Assembly (NCBI GenBank): GCA_002348045.1
Contig: DDYO01000007.1
Span: 2,144-34,768 of the forward strand
Reading direction: 5' to 3'
Source: Anaerolineales bacterium UBA2232
Lineage (GTDB): Bacteria; Chloroflexota; Anaerolineae; UBA2200
DNA: 32,625 bases
Shown: positions 7,892 through 15,681 of the stretch, one piece after another
Layout: the number at the start of each line of letters is the position of its first letter
Numbering within the stretch: position 1 is the first letter of the stretch
Position numbers and translations under genes: made by a program
Notes under the pieces: generated by a model
Database searches by the model: none
The model's input: the letters and a program-made list of their open reading frames with translations, nothing else
Told to the model about the DNA's origin: nothing

Positions 7892-8731
7892 GTGAAACGG
7901 GTATTGCTGATTCTAGCCTTGTTGGGAATCGCCATTGTTACCACGGTGCGCGTAGTAGGTCAAAGCCCGCAAGGGCTGCTGCCTATCGGGTCGGTGCGCC
8001 CTTCCTCGCTCCAGACCGCGACGACGTCCCGGAGCCTGAGCAGCTCTCGTCTGTCCACGCCACCCATTATCGATGGCAACTTTGCCGACTGGCCAGGCGG
8101 CATGGATGCCATAGCGGTGAACCGGGATACCTGCTACGCTTTCACCGGCCGAGTTGACAGCAATGCCGACTTGAGCGCCGTAGTGCGGAGTGGATGGGAC
8201 CCCGACTACCTCTACTTTGCCATCCAGGTTGCTGATGACATCATCGTCAGCGACAGCGTTGATGTGTGGCGGGATGATGCTGTGGAAATCGGGCTCGACG
8301 GCCTGCGGGACCGCTATAGCTGGGGCGAAGACGACCATCAATACACCATCACGGCCGACGGCCGCATGGCCGATCGCGGCATCGCGACCACCGCCATCAA
8401 TGCCGCCGTGCAGACTCACGACGCAGGCTACCGCGTCGAGGTGTCGATACCCATGACAGCTTTGATTACCAACGGGACACCCATCTCGGGAACCATCATT
8501 GGTTTTACCATTGGACTGCGCGATGATGACGACGGCGGGAATTGGGACGCCTACCTCATCTGGGAAGGGACCAGCACCGCCAGCATGCCGGAGCAATTCG
8601 GAGACCTGATCCTGGCGGAACGGCTTCAGGACCGCATCGCAGCCCTGGAAAGCAGGATTCTCGATTTGGAGCGCCAAATCCGCGAGCTGCTCACCATCCT
8701 TGCCGAGTTCGAGCAACTAGAGGAACCCTAG
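7892..8731 (+). CDS. Secreted CBM9-like carbohydrate-binding protein with C-terminal coiled coil
   Basis: GTG 7892 is preferred over ATG 7874: AAGGAG (7880-7884) is seven bases upstream of it, and it gives a clean signal peptide (KRVLLILALLGIAIVTTV). 279 residues. After a Ser-rich spacer the domain begins TPPIIDGNFADWPGG, continues WDPDYLYFAIQVADD and WRDDAVEIGLDG, and includes YRVEVSIPMTAL and a late GFTIGLRDDDDGG. This succession is typical of family 9 carbohydrate-binding / sugar-binding domains. The last 45 residues (LQDRIAALESRILDLERQIREL region) form heptads, predicted to be a coiled coil for oligomerisation. It is probably cotranscribed with the lipoprotein ahead of it and likely binds the same glycan. 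The ligand is unknown. Confidence 0.78.
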   Translation: MKRVLLILALLGIAIVTTVRVVGQSPQGLLPIGSVRPSSLQTATTSRSLSSSRLSTPPIIDGNFADWPGGMDAIAVNRDTCYAFTGRVDSNADLSAVVRSGWDPDYLYFAIQVADDIIVSDSVDVWRDDAVEIGLDGLRDRYSWGEDDHQYTITADGRMADRGIATTAINAAVQTHDAGYRVEVSIPMTALITNGTPISGTIIGFTIGLRDDDDGGNWDAYLIWEGTSTASMPEQFGDLILAERLQDRIAALESRILDLERQIRELLTILAEFEQLEEP

Positions 8732-8758
8732 AGAAGCCGCTGGCGACCCGCTCTGAAC

Positions 8759-8800
8759 ACCAGAAGCCGGATTTGACCTACGTCAAGTCCGGCTTCTGGT
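8759..8800. terminator. Bidirectional 18-bp terminator hairpin
   Basis: ACCAGAAGCCGGA...TCCGGCTTCTGGT arms (8759-8771 / 8788-8800) continue inward through a T-G wobble and TTGAC/GTCAA to a CTAC tetraloop. The stem is nearly perfect and is placed exactly between two converging genes. It touches the stop codon of the minus-strand gene. Confidence 0.8.
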
Positions 8801-11583
8801 CACTTCACAGCCATTGGAAGGTAGGCCAGGTAGGCAGACAAGCCTGGTGTAACCGTGGTCTCAGCGGTAGGACTCGGGGTGACCGCGGTACCGGTAGGCG
8901 TCGGGCTGGCGGTAGGCGTCGGTGTGAGCGTTGTAGTAGGTACGCCGGTATTCGTTGGCGTAGGGGTAGGTGGGATGTACTCATAGGCGACTACCAACTG
9001 CGGGCGCCATTCGGCGTTCAAATGCTCCGACGCAACCAGTTCATAGTACTGGCTGCTCAAGTATCCATCGCAAAGGATGACCACGCCCTGGTTGCTTGAC
9101 GGATTGTTGACCCACGCCTGCACCGCGCTCGTCACATCATAGTTGAGCTGGCTGCCCACCCCGCGGATCTCGTCACGGCTAAGGGGCTCGCCGGACCGAT
9201 CCGCTGGCACGCCCTTGCAGCCCGCCACGGACCACTGCACCCCGGCACGGGCCTGATTGTAGGACGCTTCGGCCCCCACCCAGGGTCGGTTGACCATGAA
9301 CGCATTGGTCCCCAGGCTCTCCGGGCCATCCGCCGGCACCCGCAGGACGATCAGACGCAGATTTGCCGACAGCACACGGGCGCCCAGAGGCACTTCGCCG
9401 TTGAAGGCGAACTTGAGCAACGGCACATAGACATTGTCCTTGCGCAAGCGCAGCCAGGTGGCTTGTGGGTCCTTTTTGTCAGGGGTCCATTGATCCAGAT
9501 ATGTGTCTTCGGCCTGTCGCAGGACAACTACATGCCGAGTAGAGGTTTCAGGGTATATCTCAAGCTCGCGCTCACCACCATTGATGGTGGACACCGATAG
9601 CCAGCCACCGTTGGGAGATGCGCTCCGGACGGTCAGTGACCCAGTCCTCATATCGCGATCCTCCACTACATAGCTGGCAGCAGGGGTCAAGCCCATCTGC
9701 TCCAGGTTGAAGCGCAGCGTGATGCCCAGGGTATCAGTCACCATGGCGCGAATGTAGTGCGTTTCCGGATCGTATGAAACATCAACGGCGGTCCAGGGAT
9801 CGTCACGCAGCGCGTCCCGCCGCGGCTGCTGCTGCACAAAAAGCCAGTAGTAGGCCTTGGACTCGTCGGTCTTGACGACCAGCCGCCGGTGGTCAAGCTG
9901 CAAGCTCTGAGCTTCCAGCCAGGCGAACAGCTCTACCACCTGCTCGGGCTTTGGATCGGCATTGTGATTCCCAGGAAAGCGGAGGTTCAAAGGCGGCTGG
10001 TCCGATCCCCAGTGGATCAGTGCATCGTGGAGCCAGTCGGAATGGCGTTGCTCCACGATATTGTACCCGCTTGGAAAGCACCATGAGTCATCTCCCGTAT
10101 TGTGCAGCACCGCTACGGGGACATGGATCAGGTTGCGCACCAGACCGTCCCTGTGATTCAAGAGCACGCTGAACCGCTGATAGTTGTAGGGGTACTGGCT
10201 GTAATGCCCAATGTCGCTGGTCATCGGGATGATGTGGGAGCGAGCGTCGCTGCAGTCCTCCAAATACCACTGCTTCATGTCGGTGGGCCCCTTGATGTCC
10301 ACAACGGCCGCAAACCGATCGGGGTACTTTGCCCCCATCACAGCGCTTCGATAGCCGCCTCCTGAAATCCCCATGATGTATATCCGCGAGGTGTCCACAG
10401 CGTAGCGTGCGATGACATGATCCAGCATCTCCATGAGGCGATGTTGAAAGGCGGTCGTAGCCACATGATAGTTGCCGCGGTCAGGAGCCAGAAGCAGCCA
10501 CCCGCGGCTAGTTACCTCTGGGCTGTAGAACGCGTGGTTGGCGGTAGGATAGTTCGGTATGACCGACTCCATGTAGCCCCCCCAATGGGTTAGCCCGATG
10601 ACCAGAGGCACTGGCTGTCCTAAGAGGTAGCCGGCCGGCAGCCTCAGCTTTGCTTTGTTGGTTGCCCCATCAATCGAGCTGGTGAACTCGAGCAGCACCA
10701 CGGTATCGTTGGGAAGGGCCGTAGCCGACGGCCTCACCGTCGCGGTAGTTGTTTGGGTGGGCACATAGGTCGGCGTACTGGTCTGGGTCGGGGTACGGGT
10801 GGGAGTATGAGTAACGGTAGGGGTAGCGGACCTGGTAGGCGTCGCCGTGCTGGTGTTGGTGGGAGTAGGCGTAGGCGTATACACAGGCTCCGCCCCCGTG
10901 TAGCGGACGGTCAACCGGGGCCGACGCGTGCTGACATTGGCATCAGAACTGTCAAAGTAGACGCGTACCGAATCGACACCAACCTGGCGCAGCGTCAGTC
11001 CGCGGTTGCTGGCAGGATCCGCCAGCCAACGTTCCGTCATGGCTGTCACGTCCCACTGGATTGGGGTATCGCTCCGTGACGCCTGGAAGGATTGCCGCGA
11101 ATCCGCAACCTCGCAGCGGTCAAAGCCTGGCGCCTCACAGCCCGAAGCTGTCCACGGCACCCCGTTGCGGGCCCAGTTCCAGGTCGCCTCGGGGATCACC
11201 GCGTCCGCCAAGACGCAAAAGGCCTCAACCGAGATCTGCGTATTGCCCCCACCAGAGCGGTACAGGCTCAGCGTAGCCGATAGCAGGGTTGCTCCTGGCG
11301 GAATCACCGACAGGTCAAACTGAATCAACGTGGCAAGGCTGCGCCCAGCTCCCACCTGCAGCAAGGTTTCCCGATCTTTCGTCACTGAGCTGTTGCGATC
11401 AAGGGTCGTGTCCTGAACGCCTGAAGAGGCTCCCGGCACTCCCTCCTGGATGATCACTACGTATTCGCCTGCCCCTGCTGTCGACGCAGATGACTGAGCA
11501 ACCGCCTCATTCAGCGACTGCAACCACAGCGTGCCAAAGGTCAGCAGGAGTACGATGTACAGGATATTGGACTTGCCCTTCAT
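8800..11583 (-). CDS. Secreted multidomain protein: DNRLRE-type / esterase-like hydrolase / DNRLRE-type
   Basis: 927 residues. Order on the protein: signal peptide (ends near AVAQS, about residue 31); DNRLRE-type beta domain (about 45-228, LIQFDLSVIPPGATLLSA); Thr/Pro stalk (about 232-295); alpha/beta-hydrolase (about 300-550); second DNRLRE-type domain (about 690-880, PLLKFAFNGEVPLGARVLSA); short Thr/Pro stalk; terminal YLAYLPMAVK. The hydrolase has the nucleophile elbow GISGGG (Ser about 407), an HNTGDDSW region that can hold the acid, and FPGNHNADPKP as candidate catalytic His, as in prolyl-oligopeptidase/feruloyl-esterase-like enzymes. It probably removes ester groups from an external polymer. 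The start is ATG 11583; the ribosome site is weak. The short C-terminal YLPMAVK resembles tails I recall from other Chloroflexota exported proteins. Confidence 0.75.
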   Translation of the reverse strand: MKGKSNILYIVLLLTFGTLWLQSLNEAVAQSSASTAGAGEYVVIIQEGVPGASSGVQDTTLDRNSSVTKDRETLLQVGAGRSLATLIQFDLSVIPPGATLLSATLSLYRSGGGNTQISVEAFCVLADAVIPEATWNWARNGVPWTASGCEAPGFDRCEVADSRQSFQASRSDTPIQWDVTAMTERWLADPASNRGLTLRQVGVDSVRVYFDSSDANVSTRRPRLTVRYTGAEPVYTPTPTPTNTSTATPTRSATPTVTHTPTRTPTQTSTPTYVPTQTTTATVRPSATALPNDTVVLLEFTSSIDGATNKAKLRLPAGYLLGQPVPLVIGLTHWGGYMESVIPNYPTANHAFYSPEVTSRGWLLLAPDRGNYHVATTAFQHRLMEMLDHVIARYAVDTSRIYIMGISGGGYRSAVMGAKYPDRFAAVVDIKGPTDMKQWYLEDCSDARSHIIPMTSDIGHYSQYPYNYQRFSVLLNHRDGLVRNLIHVPVAVLHNTGDDSWCFPSGYNIVEQRHSDWLHDALIHWGSDQPPLNLRFPGNHNADPKPEQVVELFAWLEAQSLQLDHRRLVVKTDESKAYYWLFVQQQPRRDALRDDPWTAVDVSYDPETHYIRAMVTDTLGITLRFNLEQMGLTPAASYVVEDRDMRTGSLTVRSASPNGGWLSVSTINGGERELEIYPETSTRHVVVLRQAEDTYLDQWTPDKKDPQATWLRLRKDNVYVPLLKFAFNGEVPLGARVLSANLRLIVLRVPADGPESLGTNAFMVNRPWVGAEASYNQARAGVQWSVAGCKGVPADRSGEPLSRDEIRGVGSQLNYDVTSAVQAWVNNPSSNQGVVILCDGYLSSQYYELVASEHLNAEWRPQLVVAYEYIPPTPTPTNTGVPTTTLTPTPTASPTPTGTAVTPSPTAETTVTPGLSAYLAYLPMAVK
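8853..8975 (-). repeat. Thr/Pro-coding stalk near the C-terminus of the esterase-like protein
   Basis: On the minus strand it reads as alternating ACx-CCx codons. On the plus strand it appears as repeated GTAGGCGTCGG-like units. Confidence 0.7.
10695..10890 (-). repeat. Thr/Pro-coding stalk between first DNRLRE-type and esterase domains
   Basis: A degenerate in-frame Thr-Pro run. It separates two folded domains of the 8800-11583 protein. Confidence 0.7.
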
Positions 11584-11634
11584 AGCTTTGGCGTGCCCCC
11601 CACTAAAGTATGCTTGAATCCAAATGGTGAATTG

Positions 11635-11661
11635 GGCTGAGCCCCTTCCATGCGCTCAGCC
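11635..11661 (-). terminator. Probable terminator after the pcrA-like helicase gene
   Basis: GGCTGAGC/GCTCAGCC (11635-11642 / 11654-11661) forms an 8-bp hairpin 13 bases beyond the helicase stop. There is no good T-run, so strength is uncertain. Confidence 0.45.
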
Positions 11662-11673
11662 GGCTTGCTCTCG

Positions 11674-13878
11674 TCAGTCGGGACGGGAAAGTAGCCTGAG
11701 TCCCGCAAACGAAGCCATCAATCGTTTGATGCCCGACTTGCCGGCAAAAGCCACGGTGACTTCCTCATCACTGCCGCGGAGCTGGCTGTGGACCACGATG
11801 CCTTCCCCAAACTGGGGGTGCCGCACATGGTCACCCGGGGTGAATTGATTGGACCTGGGCGCCCGTCTTGGTGATGGCGTGAGCTTTGTTCCCAACCTGG
11901 GCCGTGCCGCGGCGGGCTGTTCCTTCCCCCGCAGCACACGGTCCGGGATATCCCGCAGAAAGCGCGAGGGCTCACTGGTGGCCTGTGTGCCAAACCGGGC
12001 ACGCCGGAACGTGTGCAGCAGGTACAGTCGTTTTCTCGCCCGCGTCATGCCGACGTAGCACAGGCGTCGTTCCTCTTCCAGCTCATCTGGCTGCTCCAGA
12101 GAGCGCCCGTGGGGCAGAATGCCCTCTTCCATCCCGGCAATGAACACCGTGTCGAACTCCAGTCCTTTGGCCATGTGCAGGGTCAGCAGGGTTACCGCGT
12201 CAACCCCTTCCTTCAAGTTGTCGATGTCCGACACCAGGGCCACGTCCTCCAGAAAGGCCGTCAGCGCTGTGTCCGGCGGTTGTGTGGAGTATTCCCGTGC
12301 CACCGTTCGGAGCTCCTGGATGTTCTCCCATCGCTCCTGCCCTTCCTCAGTCCCATCCCGCACATAGTCGCCGTAGCCCGAGTCCGCCAGTACATCATCA
12401 ATCAGCTCCAGCACCGTCTTCTGGTCGCGCGAACCGATCCACCGGTCCAGGCCAAGCAAGAAACCAGAAAGAGCCCTCCGGGTCCGTGCATCCAGCCCTT
12501 CGCCGTCTGAACGACGAGCTCCAGGCTCATGGGCCCCTGCGCCTTCCTCCAGCAGTAACTGCATGGCAGTATACAGGGGAATCTGTCCCGCGTCTGCCCA
12601 AGATCCCACGGTCCCTTTTGTCTTGTCGCCAATTCCCCGAGGTGGCACGTTCAGCACGCGACTCAGGCTCACGTCATCAAACGGATTGTGTATCAGCCGC
12701 AGGTATGCCAGCACGTCCTTAATCTCACGCCGTTCGTAGAAACGGGTCGCACCCACGAGCTTGTACGGCATGCCGTGGCGCACGAACGCATCCTCCAGGA
12801 CGCGCGACTGTGCGTTGGTGCGGTACATGACCGCGCAGCCATTCCGGGCTACCGAGCCCTGTCGCACGAGGCGCTCGATCTCCCGCACGATGTACTCGGC
12901 CTCCTCCTGCTCGTCGAACGCCTCGGTGATCATGATCGGCCCGCCCGGCTCGTTGCTCGTCCACAGTTTCTTCTCGGTTCGGCGGGTGTTCAATGAGATT
13001 ACATGCCGTGCAGCATCAAGGATCTGTTGGGTAGATCGATAGTTCTGTTCCAGGAGGACGACCTGTGCCTCAGGAAAGTCCTTGCGAAAGCGCAGAACGT
13101 TGCGATAGTCGGCGCCCCGCCATCCGTAAATGCTCTGATCCTCATCCCCCACGACAAAGAGGTTCTTGCGAGCTCCTGCCAGGAGGGTAACCAGTTGGTA
13201 CTGGGCGCTGTCGGTGTCCTGGAACTCGTCGACCAGCAGATGGACGTACCGCTCCTGATACTTACGCAGCACTTGTTCATCCTCCGCCAGCAAGCGGGCT
13301 GCCATCATGAGCAAATCATCAAAGTCCAACGCACGGTTCCCTCGCAACAGCTCCTGATAACGCACGTACACGCGACCAACCACCTCGTGCCAATACGTTG
13401 GAGGATTGTACTCGCCCGGGCCGAGCAGGGCCCGCTTTGCCTTGGAGATGGCAGCCTGGATGGCCGGCGGCCGGAACATCTTGTCATCCAGATTGAGTTC
13501 TCTCAATATTTGCCGGATCAAGCCGGCCTGATCGTCGCTGTCATAGATGGCGAAATGCGGATCCAACGGCACAGCAGCAGCCTCACGCCGCAGGATGCGC
13601 GCGCAGATGGCATGGAATGTACCCATAGTCAGACGATCGGCCCGGCCCTGGCCGATCAACCTCACCAAGCGATCCTTCATCTCTCGCGCCGCTTTGTTGG
13701 TAAAGGTGACCGCCAGTATGTTGTACGGGTCCAGCCCGCACTCGGTGATCAGATAGGCGAGGCGGTGGGTCAGGACGCGGGTCTTGCCTGATCCAGGGCC
13801 CGCCAACACGAGAACGGGGCCGTGCAACGATTGCACCGCTTTGCGCTGCGCGGGGTTCAGTTCAACGAGGAGATCCAT
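11674..13878 (-). CDS. pcrA: PcrA/UvrD-family superfamily 1 DNA helicase
   Basis: 734-residue 3'-5' ATP-dependent DNA helicase for nucleotide-excision repair, replication restart and clearing RecA filaments. Motifs in order: Walker A AGPGSGKTRVLTHR (about residue 30), TFTNKAAREMKDR, Walker B DEFQDTDSAQ, VGDEDQSIYGWRGAD, QNYRSTQ, TLHMAKGLEFDTVF, and YVGMTRARKRLYL. The C-terminus has the PcrA-type small domain HVRHPQFGEGIVV, which in relatives contacts RNA polymerase. The start is ATG 13878-13876 with GGAG five bases upstream; the frame stays open further, but that extension has no helicase sequence and covers the promoter. The length fits PcrA/UvrD. Function is confident; the choice of the pcrA over the uvrD name is convention. 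Confidence 0.93.
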   Translation of the reverse strand: MDLLVELNPAQRKAVQSLHGPVLVLAGPGSGKTRVLTHRLAYLITECGLDPYNILAVTFTNKAAREMKDRLVRLIGQGRADRLTMGTFHAICARILRREAAAVPLDPHFAIYDSDDQAGLIRQILRELNLDDKMFRPPAIQAAISKAKRALLGPGEYNPPTYWHEVVGRVYVRYQELLRGNRALDFDDLLMMAARLLAEDEQVLRKYQERYVHLLVDEFQDTDSAQYQLVTLLAGARKNLFVVGDEDQSIYGWRGADYRNVLRFRKDFPEAQVVLLEQNYRSTQQILDAARHVISLNTRRTEKKLWTSNEPGGPIMITEAFDEQEEAEYIVREIERLVRQGSVARNGCAVMYRTNAQSRVLEDAFVRHGMPYKLVGATRFYERREIKDVLAYLRLIHNPFDDVSLSRVLNVPPRGIGDKTKGTVGSWADAGQIPLYTAMQLLLEEGAGAHEPGARRSDGEGLDARTRRALSGFLLGLDRWIGSRDQKTVLELIDDVLADSGYGDYVRDGTEEGQERWENIQELRTVAREYSTQPPDTALTAFLEDVALVSDIDNLKEGVDAVTLLTLHMAKGLEFDTVFIAGMEEGILPHGRSLEQPDELEEERRLCYVGMTRARKRLYLLHTFRRARFGTQATSEPSRFLRDIPDRVLRGKEQPAAARPRLGTKLTPSPRRAPRSNQFTPGDHVRHPQFGEGIVVHSQLRGSDEEVTVAFAGKSGIKRLMASFAGLRLLSRPD

Positions 13879-13909
13879 CACTGCTCCGTCTGTGGCGAAT
13901 GCAAAAGCT

Positions 13910-13939
13910 ATTCTAGCATTCTTTGGGCTTTTTGCCCAA
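13910..13939 (-). promoter_or_regulatory. Promoter of the helicase gene, with palindrome over the -35
   Basis: Minus strand: -35 TTGGGC (13939-13934), an 18-base spacer, and extended -10 TGC-TAGAAT (13915-13910). The inverted repeat TTGGGC-N5-GCCCAA (13923-13939) covers the -35 element and could be an operator. Confidence 0.55.
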
Positions 13940-14173
13940 TGAGTCTCCTTTCGGCATCCGGCGCGCCAGCTTGGTTGACCTCTCACCTTCCCGATGCATA
14001 GGGCCACTGCGCACTCGGCCAAGGGCAGCCCAGTGCAAGGGCTCCTGTCGCGGTGTCGCGTCGTCAGTCCAACGGAAGAGAGCTCGACGTCCATCGGTGA
14101 TACACTCCCGTGCCATCCCATGAAAACCGCGATGAGGCTCGTGAGCAATACCACACGCTCCAATGCCCTGGGC
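13940..14173. other. Intergenic space between divergent helicase and tldD genes
   Basis: About 230 bases without a gene that I can support. A minus-strand reading frame crosses it (13913-14191), but it overlaps the helicase promoter and looks like no known family. Nothing else was recognised. Confidence 0.4.
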
Positions 14174-14203
14174 TTGGAGAAATAACATCAATTGCCGTAC
14201 AAT
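14174..14203 (+). promoter_or_regulatory. Promoter of the tldD-tldE operon
   Basis: TTGGAG (14174-14179), an 18-base spacer, and TACAAT (14198-14203), about 80 bases before the GTG start of tldD. Confidence 0.5.
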
Positions 14204-14283
14204 CCTGCGAACTTGTGGGAATCAATAACTGCCGGAGGCACGGCAGTCCCTCGGCAGTGGTGCCGAATCGAAAGGAGAATCAA

Positions 14284-15681
14284 GTGGCGCTGTCGGATCC
14301 CATGCCGCAGCTAGCGAGTGCTGTGGGCTATTTGCCGGAGCTTGTGGCCCAGCTGGAGACCCGGATTCCCTATGCTGCCGCGTCGCTGGCCCGCAATGCT
14401 GGCCTGGAAGTCAACGTGAACGACCGTGCCCAAGCAGTGACGGAGCGTGCGCCGAGTCAGGGCATCGTTCTCGGTGCTTGGAATGGAAGGTACTTTGAGG
14501 AAGCTGCCAGCGCTAACCTGACGCGCGATGCCGTGGAGCGCCTTGGCAGGGGCCTTGGCGACCAAATTCGCCTGAGTGACCCCATAGAGGCGATTGATCC
14601 TGGCCAGCCTCTCAAGGCCCACTTTGCTACCCCCTGTGTTCAAGACCCTACCTTGCTTTCGGCCAAGGACAAACTAGACCGCTGTCTTGCCCTGCAGAAA
14701 CAGACTCGCGCCCTGGACCCTCGCATCGTGAACGTCCAGGTCCGGTACAGCGAGACCCTCGAGGGCAGGGTCTTTGTCAATCGCGCCAAGCGGCTCTCTC
14801 AAAACATCCTCAGGCTGAGGCTCATAGTCGCCGTCTTTGTCAGCGACGGCCGGCAAATGCAGTACGACTGGATGACCAAGGAAGGATCGGGCGGCCTCGA
14901 GCTGCTGTCATTCACCGATCAGGAACTGCAGCAGTTGTGCGAGCGCTCCGTACGCCTCCTGTCGGCCGAACGGATATCCCCGGGCATGTACGATGCAATA
15001 TGTACTCCTGACGTTTCGGGCGTGATCGCCCACGAGGCTTTTGGCCACGGGGTTGAGTTGGACATGTTCTTGAAGGGCCGGGCTCGTTCCGAGCTCTACC
15101 TGGGCAAGGCAGTGGCCTCTCCCCTGGTCGATATCCTGGACGATCCTTCGTACCCGGGTGCTCACGGTTCCTACTTTTTCGATGATGAAGGGCAACTCGC
15201 CGCGCCCACCTGCATCATCCGGAATGGCGTCTTTGAGCGAGGCATTTCTGATTTCTTGTCAGCCCATCGCTTGGGCGTGCCCCGAACGGCAAACGGCCGC
15301 CGCGAGAGTTTTGAGCACAAAGTCTATGCGCGAATGTCCAACACCTTCTTTGCCCCGGGCGCATCGCCAGTAGCTGACTTGATCGCGGGCATCGACCACG
15401 GCGTCTATCTGCAGCACTCCTCCAGTGGAATGGAGGATCCCAAGGGATGGGGCATGCAGGTCACCAGTCACTATGGCGAAGAAATCCGCAACGGTAGCCT
15501 TACTGGCCGCATCTTTGCACCCATCGGTATCACTGGCTATGTGCCCGACATTCTGGAGAGCGTCAGCGCCGTAGGTAGTGACATGAAATTGAGCGGCGGA
15601 ACTTGCGGCAAAGGCCACAAAGAGTGGGTGCCGGTTTCTTCTGGCGGACCGCATCTCAGGCTGAAAGCGAGGCTCGGCTGA
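14284..15681 (+). CDS. tldD: TldD metalloprotease subunit
   Basis: 465-residue subunit of the TldD/TldE heterodimeric zinc protease, which in E. coli trims unfolded peptides and matures microcin B17 and CcdA. Seen: the metal motif HEAFGH (HExxxH, His250-His254), then GVELDMFLKGRA, and the conserved late region MQVTSHYGEEIRNGSL. The start is GTG 14284 with AAAGGAGA (14271-14278) six bases upstream; the same frame is open upstream but carries no TldD-like sequence. The stop TGA overlaps the ATG of tldE (TGATG at 15679-15683), so the two are translationally coupled. Substrate peptides in this organism are unknown, and no RiPP precursor was seen nearby. Confidence 0.9.
   Translation: MALSDPMPQLASAVGYLPELVAQLETRIPYAAASLARNAGLEVNVNDRAQAVTERAPSQGIVLGAWNGRYFEEAASANLTRDAVERLGRGLGDQIRLSDPIEAIDPGQPLKAHFATPCVQDPTLLSAKDKLDRCLALQKQTRALDPRIVNVQVRYSETLEGRVFVNRAKRLSQNILRLRLIVAVFVSDGRQMQYDWMTKEGSGGLELLSFTDQELQQLCERSVRLLSAERISPGMYDAICTPDVSGVIAHEAFGHGVELDMFLKGRARSELYLGKAVASPLVDILDDPSYPGAHGSYFFDDEGQLAAPTCIIRNGVFERGISDFLSAHRLGVPRTANGRRESFEHKVYARMSNTFFAPGASPVADLIAGIDHGVYLQHSSSGMEDPKGWGMQVTSHYGEEIRNGSLTGRIFAPIGITGYVPDILESVSAVGSDMKLSGGTCGKGHKEWVPVSSGGPHLRLKARLG

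Noticed and set aside
13913..14191. Minus-strand ORF of 92 residues upstream of the helicase gene
   Set aside because: It overlaps the helicase promoter and both intergenic regulatory regions, lacks a recognisable family, and has no convincing ribosome site.
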